Source: Atopobium deltae
Lineage (GTDB): Bacteria > Actinomycetota > Coriobacteriia > Coriobacteriales > Atopobiaceae
Length of the DNA: 64,000 bases
Direction of reading: 5' to 3'
Assembly: GCF_001552785.1 (NCBI RefSeq)
Contig: NZ_KQ959487.1
Coordinates: 186,575 to 250,574 of the forward strand
The notes beneath the pieces are model-generated. The model worked only from the letters and a program-made list of their open reading frames with translations. It did not search any database and was not told the origin of the DNA. Shown here in pieces: positions 26,297 through 36,731 of the stretch (within the stretch, counting starts at the first letter, position 1; the number at the start of each line of letters is the position of its first letter). A program made the position numbers and the translations under genes.

Positions 26297-27751
26297 TTAC
26301 TCCTGCTTCTCCTTCTTGGGAGCAACGAAGTTGTAGATAATCGGCAACAGGAAGACGGCAACACAAATGAGCATCAGAGTCATGCCGTTGGCGTAGTTGA
26401 TGACGTTACCAAAGACGATTCCCATCCACGAGAAGTCTGCGTCCGAGAAGGTCGCGCCGCTGTAACCCAGTGCCGTAAATACGGGCATGCAGATAGCAGG
26501 CAAGAAGGTAATGAGCAAGCCGTGTACAAAAGCACCAGCTACGCAACCCTTGACGCCTCCTTCGGCATTACCAAAGACGCCAGCCGTTGCGCCACAGAAG
26601 AAGTGAGGTACAACGCCAGGAAGGATAAGGGCCACAGGGATCGTAGCGTTAATGCCACCCAGAATAAACAGGCCAACAATACCGCCGATAAAGGAGCTGA
26701 TAAAACCAATGGTTACAGCATTCGGTGCATAGGTATATGCAATGGGGCAGTCCAAAGCAGGCTTTGCACCTGGGACGAGTTTATCGGCAATGCCCTTGAA
26801 TGCGGGAACGATCTCGCCGATGATCAGGCGGACACCGCTTAAGATGATGTAGACACCACCAGCAAAGGCCAAGCCACCCGAGAAGGCCCATACAATCCAG
26901 TTAACCTTGGTCTCGGTACCGATGTTCATGAGGTCCTTGAGAAAGCCAAACTGTGCCTGGAAGGCCTCGGGGTCGCTCTGGAACAGGGCGGGGCCCTCGA
27001 CCAGAAGGCCGCGGCCAACCGCAATGCCCGTGACGATAATGAACAGCGCAGCCATGGTAATACCAATAGAAACCGTGGTGTCACGCAGGAAAATCAAACG
27101 CTTGGGGAAGTTAATCTCTTCCGTCGACTTACGCTTGGGGTCGTTGGCAAACAAGCGGCCAACCATGCCAGCAAGCCAGTACCCAAAGCCACCAAGGTGA
27201 CCTAAGGCTACCGAGTCGCTGCCCGTCACCTTGCGGAAGGTAATCTGGCAGTATGCGGGCGACAGCACCATGATGAAGGCGAGCAAGCAACCACCTGCAA
27301 GGTAGAGCATCCAACCCTCGAGGTGACCAGCGCCGCCGAGAATAACGGCGATCATGCACGCCATATACAGCGTGTGGTGACCCGTAAGGAAGATGTAACG
27401 CATGCGAGAAAAGCGCGCCAAAATAATATTGAATACCATACCGATGGCCATGATAATAGCCGAGCTGACACCGAAGTTCTTCAGTGCGTCTGCGACGACC
27501 GCCTCGTTGTTAGGCACAACGCCTTGCATGTTAAAGGCATAGTTAAATATCTGGCCAAATGCGTTCAGCGAGCTACCAAGCAAGAAGCTGGCGCCTGCTC
27601 CCAAAACCAAAAAACCAACAATGGTCTTGAGGGTTCCTTTAATAACGTCCTCAATAGGCTTTTTTTGCAGGATTAAACCTAAACAAGAAAGCAAGCCTAC
27701 CAGGATAGCGGGAGTCGACAAAATGTTAATAATAAAGTCGAGTAACGCCAT
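26297..27751 (-). CDS. PTS ascorbate-type EIIC, UlaA/SgaT family (operon 2)
   Basis: A 484-residue membrane protein with about eleven hydrophobic segments. It matches UlaA/SgaT: an N-terminal LDFIINILSTPAILVGLL, then RMRYIFLTGHHTLYM, CPIAYTYAPNAVTIGF and LPGVVPHFFCGATAGVFGNAEGG. UlaA imports L-ascorbate, but family members near transketolase and transaldolase genes probably carry pentoses or related compounds. AAAGGGG precedes the ATG at 27751. No ascorbate-6-phosphate lactonase or UlaD/E/F-type gene is present nearby, which argues against ascorbate. Confidence 0.9.
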   Translation of the reverse strand: MALLDFIINILSTPAILVGLLSCLGLILQKKPIEDVIKGTLKTIVGFLVLGAGASFLLGSSLNAFGQIFNYAFNMQGVVPNNEAVVADALKNFGVSSAIIMAIGMVFNIILARFSRMRYIFLTGHHTLYMACMIAVILGGAGHLEGWMLYLAGGCLLAFIMVLSPAYCQITFRKVTGSDSVALGHLGGFGYWLAGMVGRLFANDPKRKSTEEINFPKRLIFLRDTTVSIGITMAALFIIVTGIAVGRGLLVEGPALFQSDPEAFQAQFGFLKDLMNIGTETKVNWIVWAFSGGLAFAGGVYIILSGVRLIIGEIVPAFKGIADKLVPGAKPALDCPIAYTYAPNAVTIGFISSFIGGIVGLFILGGINATIPVALILPGVVPHFFCGATAGVFGNAEGGVKGCVAGAFVHGLLITFLPAICMPVFTALGYSGATFSDADFSWMGIVFGNVINYANGMTLMLICVAVFLLPIIYNFVAPKKEKQE

Positions 27752-27780
27752 CACACACCCCTTTCATCACTCGTGCTGTC

Positions 27781-28230
27781 CTATACAGTCACGTTTGTAA
27801 ACAAGTTGTAGATCTCCTCGACCGATTGCGCTTGTGCAATCTGCGTAATCTTTTGAGGATCGGAAAACATCGTTGCCAAAATTTTCATCACGTCGATGTG
27901 GTCGTTGGGATTCTCGGCAGCAAGGGTTACCAAAACCGCAACGGGATCATCTCCTTCTTTGAACACCACGCCTTTGCGCAGCACACAGACTGCGAGCTGC
28001 TGGTGAATTACACCCTGCTCGGGACGCGCGTGGAGCAGCGCGAGGTTTGGCGCGAGCACAAAATAGGGTCCGTATTTGTGGGTGTTCTCGATAATACCCA
28101 CGGCATATGCTGGAGTGACAAAACCGCCATCTACCAGGGGATTTACGGCGACATGCACCGCTTGTTCCCAGTCGGCACAGCCGTCGATGATCTGAATATT
28201 GTCCTTACTCAGCATTTCTTCCATCAGCAT
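27781..28230 (-). CDS. PTS EIIA, ascorbate/mannitol type (operon 2)
   Basis: A 149-residue phosphocarrier with the active histidine in LALLHARPEQGV and GPYFVLAPNLALLHA, as in UlaC/SgaA. GGAG precedes the ATG at 28230. It is the first gene of operon 2, transcribed away from the DeoR-family regulator. Confidence 0.88.
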   Translation of the reverse strand: MLMEEMLSKDNIQIIDGCADWEQAVHVAVNPLVDGGFVTPAYAVGIIENTHKYGPYFVLAPNLALLHARPEQGVIHQQLAVCVLRKGVVFKEGDDPVAVLVTLAAENPNDHIDVMKILATMFSDPQKITQIAQAQSVEEIYNLFTNVTV

Positions 28231-28597
28231 GTGAGAACTCCTATCATGCGTACGCGCACTGCGGGTGCGCGCTACGTACGTGCGGCTTGGGTTGCTGTAG
28301 GCGCGCTTGCGACTCACTGCAGACACGCGTATCCGCGCTCATCCGCGCGCATGAGAGCAAAACCCTTTACGTTGTGTATCTTATCAATGTTTTCTAAAAA
28401 CTTCCATGATTTTTTATCGTTTTTTCCAGATTTTTCCAGATTCGGTAGTTTTTCGGGCAAAAATGGTAGTTCTATAGCAAAGACCTTGCATTACAATGAC
28501 AATGATATGCGCGAGCCATTGCACGCGTCCGCACCGTTTGTATCGTCCGCACTGTATGTACCATCCGAGAAGCTTAAGTCATTAAGGGAAGTCGAAG
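28231..28597. promoter_or_regulatory. Divergent control region of PTS operon 2 and deoR
   Basis: The spacer contains a direct repeat TTTTTCCAGA (about 28424-28443) and two GGTAGTT copies (about 28444 and 28466). TACAAT (about 28492) could be a -10 for the regulator. DeoR-family proteins often bind direct repeats, so these are the best operator candidates. No catabolite-response element is obvious. Confidence 0.4.
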
Positions 28598-29617
28598 TTG
28601 TTTCGCCGGGAACGTCACGCTGATATTTTGCATATGCTACACTCACAGCATCGTGTAGAGGTGGACGACCTTGCGAAACTCTATCAAGTGGGTGCCGACA
28701 GCATTCGCAAGGACTTGCAATACCTCGCAAAAAAGGGCCTGTGCAAACGCGTCTACGGCGGAGCGCTCGAGGGTGACGATCCTCAACTCGTAAAAACATA
28801 TCTCGAATCACGTGGTTTAAGTGCAGCATTTCTTGACGAGAAGCCCGTCTCCGCGCACGACAAAAGCCCTGATGAAGCCCATGAACCTGGGACATTTTTC
28901 TCGCAGATGATGTCGTTTCCGCGCCATGTCTACGACCGCCTGAACGAAGACGATACCGTACGACAAATGGACGCTGCCATGCAGGCGGCAGCCGAAGCGC
29001 AAGCAACCGAGGCGCAAGCGGGCGCTTCGCCGAACTTCTCGCTCGGCCATATTTCCGAGCAGGACGACCCCGAGCAGGACGAAGGCAGAAAACTCGTTGC
29101 GCAGCGCGCCTACTACGAAATCAATGATGGCGACTCAATCTTTCTTGATTTGTCCAGAACGAATATCGAAATTGCCAAGCTTTTGGCGCAGGGCTCTAAG
29201 CGAACGATTGTGACCACCAACATGCTTGATGTGATCAAAATTCTTTCCACCGCGCCGCATATTACGACGCTTGCCATTGGAGGCCTACTTAACATCGACC
29301 TCAATGGCTTTGTGGGCTCTTCCACGATTAGCCTTCTTGAGCCGCTGCTGTTCTCGAAGGCGTTTATTGGCGTTGGGGCCATTAACCTGCAGAATCAGGC
29401 GGTTACCGCAAGCGATGTCGATAGTGGTTCCGTTAAAGAGAAGGTCATCCACAACGCCTCGTATAAGTTTTTGCTCGCTAATAAAGAGAAGTTCGGCCGC
29501 GAGCAAAATTATCGTTTTGCCAGTATCACGGATTTCTCGGCCATTATTACCGACTCGAATGATCCCGTCATTCTTGAAGAGCTTCAGCGTATGGGCACCC
29601 CCGTACTGAGGGCATAG
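28598..29617 (+). CDS. DeoR-family regulator with a large insertion
   Basis: The N-terminal winged helix (RRERHADILHMLHSQHRVEV, then VGADSIRKDLQYLAKKG and VYGGAL) and C-terminal sugar-phosphate sensor (DSIFLDLSRTN, RTIVTTNML, LNGFVGSSTI, KEKFGRE) are typical of DeoR. About 100 residues between them (roughly 60-165) are not. They are acidic and Ala/Gln-rich, with a predicted helical AEAQATEAQAG stretch. The protein is 339 residues against a usual 250-260. The start is a TTG with AGGGAA upstream. It diverges from PTS operon 2 and probably controls it. Confidence 0.85.
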   Translation: MFRRERHADILHMLHSQHRVEVDDLAKLYQVGADSIRKDLQYLAKKGLCKRVYGGALEGDDPQLVKTYLESRGLSAAFLDEKPVSAHDKSPDEAHEPGTFFSQMMSFPRHVYDRLNEDDTVRQMDAAMQAAAEAQATEAQAGASPNFSLGHISEQDDPEQDEGRKLVAQRAYYEINDGDSIFLDLSRTNIEIAKLLAQGSKRTIVTTNMLDVIKILSTAPHITTLAIGGLLNIDLNGFVGSSTISLLEPLLFSKAFIGVGAINLQNQAVTASDVDSGSVKEKVIHNASYKFLLANKEKFGREQNYRFASITDFSAIITDSNDPVILEELQRMGTPVLRA

Positions 29618-29649
29618 TTCGTTTTTGCGAGCATAACTCCAGAAATTTG

Positions 29650-29702
29650 TAATAAAAAAAGAACTGCCCTGCTCATCGCGATGATGGCAAGGCAGTTCTT
29701 GA
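29650..29702 (-). terminator. groEL terminator
   Basis: AAGAACTGCC (29659-29668) and GGCAGTTCTT (29691-29700) form a perfect 10-bp stem. On the minus strand it is followed by seven T, a rho-independent terminator 34 bases beyond the groEL stop. Confidence 0.85.
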
Positions 29703-29733
29703 ATAACTATGTATCTCTTACGGGAGGCGTGGC

Positions 29734-31407
<1,674 letters not shown>

Positions 31408-31451
31408 TCACGTTTTGCGTTTGCGCTGTGCGTTTTGCGCTGTGCGCGTTA

Positions 31452-31742
31452 TTAGTTCTCGACAATCGCGTAAATATCGTCGGAGCGAAGAAGCAGGTAC
31501 TCCTCGCCATCGATCTTTACGTCATTACCACCAAACTTGCCATAGAATACCTGGTCGCCAGGCTTAACCTCGGGAGCTACACGCTCGCCCTTATCGTTAA
31601 GCTTGCCTGCGCCCACGGCGATAACCTCGCCCTGCTGTGGCTTTTCCTGTGCACCACTCGAAATATACAGACCAGAAGAGGTCTTCTCTTCTCTAGGAGC
31701 AGGCTTTACCAGAATGCGATCACCCAATGGCTTAAGTTTCAT
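31452..31742 (-). CDS. groS: 10-kDa co-chaperonin GroES
   Basis: The 96-residue lid of the GroEL chamber. MKLKPLGDRILVKP opens it, the mobile-loop region (EEKTSSGLYI) follows, and EEYLLLRSDDIYAIVEN ends it. GGAGGGAAGG precedes the ATG. No CIRCE inverted repeat (TTAGCACTC/GAGTGCTAA) or HAIR-type repeat is visible in the 285 bases upstream, so heat-shock control may differ from the usual HrcA or HspR systems. Confidence 0.97.
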   Translation of the reverse strand: MKLKPLGDRILVKPAPREEKTSSGLYISSGAQEKPQQGEVIAVGAGKLNDKGERVAPEVKPGDQVFYGKFGGNDVKIDGEEYLLLRSDDIYAIVEN

Positions 31743-31977
31743 TGTGAACCTTCCCTCCATGCGCTTACTGTGCGCATCTTTGTGGCCAGATTACAAGACC
31801 ATCTACGAACTTACTGTTTTGATAGTACCCAGCTTTGAAAGAATATACACAGTTTTTTAAAAAATCTCTATCATGTACACTTAGATTTTCTCTAAAAGGC
31901 ACATATATTTATGTAGAGTCCTCATATACAAGCTCTACGCTGCTCATTTTTAATGTATGCAGATTTTGAACAAGGGA

Positions 31978-32017
31978 TGTTGGGTTCAACCCGTCTTGTC
32001 TTGTTGGATTCAGCCCG
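31978..32017. repeat. Short direct repeat between nadE and groES
   Basis: TGTTGGGTTCAACCCG (31978-31993) and TGTTGGATTCAGCCCG (32002-32017) repeat with a 24-bp period and two differences. They lie just beyond the nadE stop. No function is evident. Confidence 0.5.
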
Positions 32018-32026
32018 CCTTTCGGA

Positions 32027-34048
32027 CTACTCCGCGCCAAGTTCATCAAGCTGCTTGAGCCACAGCTCTGCTACCGCGTCCGAAGGTATGCGCAAGTCTC
32101 CGCGTGGCGATACCGCCACAGAGCCTACCTTAGGTCCGTCAGGCAAACAACTACGCTTGAACTGCTGCTGGAAGAAGCGCTTATAGAAAACGCGTAGCCA
32201 GTGCAGAATGGTGGTCTTATCATACGCGGTATGCGTGAACGCCTGACCTTTTGCGACAACAGCCCCGCGAGCGGCGACACACGCGCTGGAACCCGCACGA
32301 CTCGCGCCCGAAGACGAGCAAAACGCATGGCACGCTAGACGATAAATCTTTGCGGGGATAAAACCGTAGCGAAGCACATAGTACAGGAAGAAATCGTGCA
32401 GCTCATAGGGCCCCACCACCTCTTCCGTCTTTTGCGCAATGCTTCCATCAGCACTCGCGGGCAAAAGCTCGGGTGAAACAGGCGTCGCAACAATATCCAG
32501 CAGCACGGCCGAGAGCTCCTCCGACTCACACACATCGGCCACATAATCCACCAGATGGCGCACCAGCGTCTTGGGCACGGAGGCATTCGGCGCATACATA
32601 GACATGTGGTCACCGTTATAGGTGGCCCAACCAAGTGCCAGCTCCGACAGGTCGCCCGTGCCCACTACCAGTGCCGATTCGCGATTTGCAATGTCCATCA
32701 GCACCTGCGTGCGCTCGCGCGCCTGCGCGTTTTCGTACGTCACATCGTGGATATTCTCGTCATGGCCAATATCGGCAAAATGCTGGCGCACGGCATCCAC
32801 GATCGAAACCTCCAGCAAGCTCGACCCTACCGCCTGACTCAGCTCGCAGGCATTCGTATGCGTGCGCTCGGTCGTGCCAAAGCCCGGCATCGTCACCGCA
32901 AGAATACCCTCATGATCGAGGTCGAGAAGATCAAACGCTCGCGCACACACCAGCAACGCGAGGGTGGAATCAAGGCCGCCCGAAAGCCCTACAACCACGC
33001 GTTGAGACCCCGTGTGCATAAGACGTTTTGCCAGGCCATGCGCCTGAATTTCAAAGATTTCCTCACAGCGCTGCTGGCGCTTCTCACCAGAAGAAGGCAC
33101 AAAGGGGTGCGGATCGACGTATCGCGTGAGCGTCACGTCGGCAAGCGCAAGGTCAAAAGTCGTGGTGACAAAGCCTTGCGAACGTGGGTCTACCTGTGTT
33201 GTAAAGGTCGAAACGCGGCGGCGATCGGCAACTAGGCGCTCGATATCGATCTGAGCTATGGCTATATGCGCACCAAAAGGCTGCGTCTGTGCCAACAGCG
33301 CGCCATTCTCGCAAATCAAATTATGACCGCCAAAGACGAGGTCCGTGGTGGACTCTTCCCAACCAGCACTGGCATAGACATACCCCGCAGCAAGGCGCGC
33401 ACTTTGGCTCGTCACCAGCAAGCGGCGGTACGCGCTCTTCCCCACCACCTCGGGAGAGGCAGACAGGTTAGCAATGAGTGTCGCGCCAGCAAGCGCGGCC
33501 TGCGTTGAAGGAGGTTGCGCGATCCACAAGTCTTCGCAGAGCTCCACCGCAAGGCATACGTCGGGATTGCTGACTACCGAGAAGAGCTGGCGCGTGCCAA
33601 AGGGGACCTGTTGCGCTCCCGCAAATGCTATGGACGAAACCTCTTGTGGTCCCGCTGTAAAATGACGCGCCTCATAAAACTCATTGTAGTTGGGTACCGC
33701 CTGCTTGGGCACAAGTCCCAGCAACCGTCCCGCACTAAAAACAGCTGCGCAATTATAGAGCTTTTGCTGCACAACCACAGGGAGTCCGACGCAAATGCAG
33801 GTTTCAAGATCGCTGGTCTTATCGATAAGGTCGCGCAAAGCTTGTTGCGCCGCATCGAGCAAGGTTTCTTGCCAAAACAGATCTGCGCAGGTATAGCCCG
33901 TCAAACCGAGTTCGGGAAGGATGATAAACTGCGCACCTACCTGATAGGCCTCGCGAATGCTCGCAAGGGTTTGCTCAGTATTGTAGGCAACGTCGGCAAC
34001 GCGCAGATGTGGTGTTACTGCCGCTACGGTGATAAAACCGTCCTTCAT
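32027..34048 (-). CDS. nadE: Glutamine-dependent NAD+ synthetase
   Basis: A 673-residue two-domain enzyme that amidates deamido-NAD using glutamine. The N-terminal nitrilase-like glutaminase has its catalytic residues in ILPELGLTGY (Glu) and CLAVELCEDLW (Cys). The C-terminal synthetase has the PP-loop LSGGLDSTLAL. ALVVGTGDLSELALGWATYNGDHMSMYAPNAS is typical of the family and is split here only by my description. GGGAAGTCCC lies before the ATG at 34048. It follows the amidohydrolase gene on the same strand with a 119-bp gap. Confidence 0.95.
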   Translation of the reverse strand: MKDGFITVAAVTPHLRVADVAYNTEQTLASIREAYQVGAQFIILPELGLTGYTCADLFWQETLLDAAQQALRDLIDKTSDLETCICVGLPVVVQQKLYNCAAVFSAGRLLGLVPKQAVPNYNEFYEARHFTAGPQEVSSIAFAGAQQVPFGTRQLFSVVSNPDVCLAVELCEDLWIAQPPSTQAALAGATLIANLSASPEVVGKSAYRRLLVTSQSARLAAGYVYASAGWEESTTDLVFGGHNLICENGALLAQTQPFGAHIAIAQIDIERLVADRRRVSTFTTQVDPRSQGFVTTTFDLALADVTLTRYVDPHPFVPSSGEKRQQRCEEIFEIQAHGLAKRLMHTGSQRVVVGLSGGLDSTLALLVCARAFDLLDLDHEGILAVTMPGFGTTERTHTNACELSQAVGSSLLEVSIVDAVRQHFADIGHDENIHDVTYENAQARERTQVLMDIANRESALVVGTGDLSELALGWATYNGDHMSMYAPNASVPKTLVRHLVDYVADVCESEELSAVLLDIVATPVSPELLPASADGSIAQKTEEVVGPYELHDFFLYYVLRYGFIPAKIYRLACHAFCSSSGASRAGSSACVAARGAVVAKGQAFTHTAYDKTTILHWLRVFYKRFFQQQFKRSCLPDGPKVGSVAVSPRGDLRIPSDAVAELWLKQLDELGAE

Positions 34049-34167
34049 GGGACTTCCCTTCGCCTTGGATGTGGTGAGCGGGCGCTTCGTGGCGCTGGTT
34101 GGAGCATCTGTCAAGAGCACGATATTCTCGGCAGATGGTCGGACAACTCGTCGAGGCTAGACTTGAG

Positions 34168-35817
34168 CTAAGCCTCAAACACGATGCGGCCTTGCACGGC
34201 CGTCATTTTTGCATGCGCCTGTTGCAGCTGGTCATCCTTACAGCTTACAAGATTAGTATCCCACACGACAAGGTCGGCGTACTGGCCCTCCTGCAAGGTT
34301 CCCAACTCGTGGCTTCTGCCCACCGCGCAGGCACTGCCATAGCTATACGCTTTGATCGCTGCGACGCGTCCCAAGGCATGCTCGGGATACCAGCCGCCGT
34401 CGGGCTCGTGCGTCGTAGGAGTTTTGCGTGCGCATGCGGTATACAGCACATCCATCGAGGTCGGAGGCACGACGGGAGCGTCGGTGCCAAAGGCCATGGT
34501 CACGCCCTGCTGCTCCATCTGGTCAAAGGGCCACATGCGAGCAGCGCGCTTCTCGCCCAGGTCACGGGCGGCCTGCGTAATATCAATCGTGATATGCGGC
34601 GGCTGCATGGAGGCAACCACGCCCGCGGCGGCAAAACGAGCTATGTTTGCGGGATCAATATCTTCTATATGCTCCATCGTAAAGCAACCCTGTTTGGGAG
34701 CACCATAGCGCTTATGTGCCTCTTCAAAAATCGATAAGGCCTGTGCCACCGCCTCGTCACCAATGGTGTGAATGCGCACGCCATGCCCTGCCTTGGCAGC
34801 TTTGAGTACCAGTTCATGCATTCGCTCGGGCGCGATGGTGGGACGACCTACATCATGAGGACAACGCGGATTGCGGTAGGGCTCGGAGCACCACGCGGTA
34901 TGTTGACTGCTTACGCCATCAAAAAATTGTTTGAATCCAGGCGCGCGCAAAAGCGGGGTCTGGCAGCGTGCCTGCAGGGTTTCCAAATTGGAAAGATCGT
35001 CGGTGAGCGTCGGGAACATATGTACACGCACGTTGAGTTTGTCGTCAGCCCCGAGCGCCTCGTAAACCTCGGGATTGATGCCGTCGGCACCAGCGATAAG
35101 CGACAGCGCCATATCGCACACACTCGTCACGCCCATCGCATTGAGCTTGGCAAAGTAGCTCGTGTAAATCTCTTTGAGCTCGTTGGTGGCAAAGCTCGAC
35201 AAAATACGTGCCACGTATTTCATGCCTGCAGCTTCGCGGATAACCCCAGTGAGCTCGCCGGACTCATCGCGATCAAAGCTTCCGCCCGCGGGAGGCTGCG
35301 TGTCGTTAGTAATGCCCAGCTCACGCAAGCCGCAGCTATTCACCCACAGGGTATGGGCGTCGCCCGAGTACATCGCAACGGGACGATCAGGAAACGCCTT
35401 GTCCAACGACGCCTTGGTGGGAACGATGCGCGGAGTCCAAAGGGCTTCTCGCCAGCCGTGACTCACAAGCCAGCCCGTTTGAGGACGCGTTTGTGCGAAG
35501 GCAACCATGTGCTCCACACAATCCTGCTCGCTCGTACCAGCATACTCGCATGCGAGCTTTGAGGGAAAGAGCGCTGCATGAAAGACGTGCTGGTGGGAGT
35601 CGTGAAAGCCTGGGCAGATAAAATTGTCGAGCGCATCATAGACGACGGGGGTGTCTGATTCTGGCTGTGAGGCCTGCTGTGCAAACTGCGCGATGGCCTC
35701 GCGAGGCAAAATTGCTGCGATGCGTCCATCTTTGATGACAAGGGTTGCGGGCACATCGGGTTTCTCAGCAGAAAGAAAGACGTGGTTAGAAGAGATGACC
35801 TGCAGCTGTGGTTTCAT
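34168..35817 (-). CDS. Metal-dependent amidohydrolase (YtcJ-like)
   Basis: A 549-residue member of the amidohydrolase superfamily. The metal-binding HxH is in GFHDSHQHVFHA (about residue 75), with later histidines in IHTIGDEAVAQAL and MEHIEDID, and the catalytic aspartate in FGTDAPV. An N-terminal strand domain, ending in KDGRIAAI, and a C-terminal LQEGQYADLVVWD complete the composite beta domain. YtcJ-like enzymes hydrolyse amides of unknown identity. The ATG is 2 bases after the ABC ATPase stop, so it is part of the transporter operon and may act on the imported compound. Confidence 0.85.
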   Translation of the reverse strand: MKPQLQVISSNHVFLSAEKPDVPATLVIKDGRIAAILPREAIAQFAQQASQPESDTPVVYDALDNFICPGFHDSHQHVFHAALFPSKLACEYAGTSEQDCVEHMVAFAQTRPQTGWLVSHGWREALWTPRIVPTKASLDKAFPDRPVAMYSGDAHTLWVNSCGLRELGITNDTQPPAGGSFDRDESGELTGVIREAAGMKYVARILSSFATNELKEIYTSYFAKLNAMGVTSVCDMALSLIAGADGINPEVYEALGADDKLNVRVHMFPTLTDDLSNLETLQARCQTPLLRAPGFKQFFDGVSSQHTAWCSEPYRNPRCPHDVGRPTIAPERMHELVLKAAKAGHGVRIHTIGDEAVAQALSIFEEAHKRYGAPKQGCFTMEHIEDIDPANIARFAAAGVVASMQPPHITIDITQAARDLGEKRAARMWPFDQMEQQGVTMAFGTDAPVVPPTSMDVLYTACARKTPTTHEPDGGWYPEHALGRVAAIKAYSYGSACAVGRSHELGTLQEGQYADLVVWDTNLVSCKDDQLQQAHAKMTAVQGRIVFEA

Positions 35818-35819
35818 GA

Positions 35820-36731
35820 TTACTCCTCGGTAGATGAAGCGATAGCATCGCTCGAAGCGATAGCATCGCTCGATGCGTTGGTATCTTCCAGATAGCGCGC
35901 CAAAAATTCGCGCGTACGCTCGTGCGCGGGATTCGTAAAGAGCGTATGCGGATCGCCCTGCTCGGCAATCACGCCTTTGTCCATGAAGAGCACCTTGTCC
36001 GAGACGTTTTTAGCAAAATCCATTTCATGTGTGACCACTACCATGGTCATGCCCTGGGCCGCGAGGTTGCGCATGACATTAAGCACTTCGCCGACGATTT
36101 CGGGGTCAAGTGCGCTGGTCGGCTCATCAAAAAGCATGAGCTCGGGCTCCATGCATAGAGCGCGCGCGATGGCGACACGTTGCTTTTGACCGCCCGAAAG
36201 CGAGCTAACCGACGCTTTTGCGAAGTCTACAAGCCCCACAGCTTCAAGGTGCTCAAGCGCCACTCGTTCGGCTTTGTCCTTGGACATTTTTTTGAGGACC
36301 GTTGGCGCCAAAGTGCAGTTATCCAGCACGTTAAGATTGTTGAACAGGTTAAAGCCCTGAAACACCATGCCAATTTTTTCGCGGAGTTTATCGACATTCA
36401 CGTGGCGAGCCGCCAGATCCTGCCCATGGAACCACACGTGGCCCGAATTGGGCGTTTCGAGCAGATTAATGCAGCGCAGCAGGGTCGACTTGCCGCTTCC
36501 CGAGGTACCAATGATGGTTACCACCTCGCGCGGCATAACCTCAAGGTCAATGTCTTTGAGCACCTCGTGGGTGCCAAAACTTTTACGAAGGTTCTCGATT
36601 TTAATAACGGGTGTTACCTGCGCGTCGCGTGTGGCGTTCGCATCCTGCACGCCATTCTCGGCACCAGCCTCCGCACCCGCAGCCTCGGCGGCCGCCGTAC
36701 GAGACGGACGAAAACTACGAGATGTCACCAT
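35820..36731 (-). CDS. Polar amino-acid ABC transporter ATPase
   Basis: A 303-residue ATPase of the GlnQ/HisP family. Walker A is GTSGSGKST, the signature LSGGQKQR, Walker [15 protein letters not shown] and the H-loop THEMDFA. A 45-residue Ala-rich N-terminal extension is unusual. The C-terminus ends in a repeated SSDAIA, coded by a 15-bp duplicate (about 35835-35872). It overlaps the permease stop (TAATG) and runs into the amidohydrolase gene. Confidence 0.93.
   Translation of the reverse strand: MVTSRSFRPSRTAAAEAAGAEAGAENGVQDANATRDAQVTPVIKIENLRKSFGTHEVLKDIDLEVMPREVVTIIGTSGSGKSTLLRCINLLETPNSGHVWFHGQDLAARHVNVDKLREKIGMVFQGFNLFNNLNVLDNCTLAPTVLKKMSKDKAERVALEHLEAVGLVDFAKASVSSLSGGQKQRVAIARALCMEPELMLFDEPTSALDPEIVGEVLNVMRNLAAQGMTMVVVTHEMDFAKNVSDKVLFMDKGVIAEQGDPHTLFTNPAHERTREFLARYLEDTNASSDAIASSDAIASSTEE

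Noticed and set aside
26297-28230. L-ascorbate utilisation (ula) operon
   Set aside because: The PTS is of the UlaABC type, but no UlaG lactonase or UlaD/E/F enzyme is present. Neighbours are transketolase, DeoC and an FSA-type aldolase.
14660-28230. Sulfoquinovose breakdown through the transaldolase or transketolase variants
   Set aside because: Split transketolase and FSA-type aldolases occur in such pathways. However, no sulfoquinovosidase, sulfosugar isomerase or sulfonate exporter is visible, and PTS uptake would not fit.
31978-32017. tRNA fragment (GGTTCAACCC resembles a T-arm)
   Set aside because: No acceptor, D-arm or anticodon arm fits around it; it is a short direct repeat.
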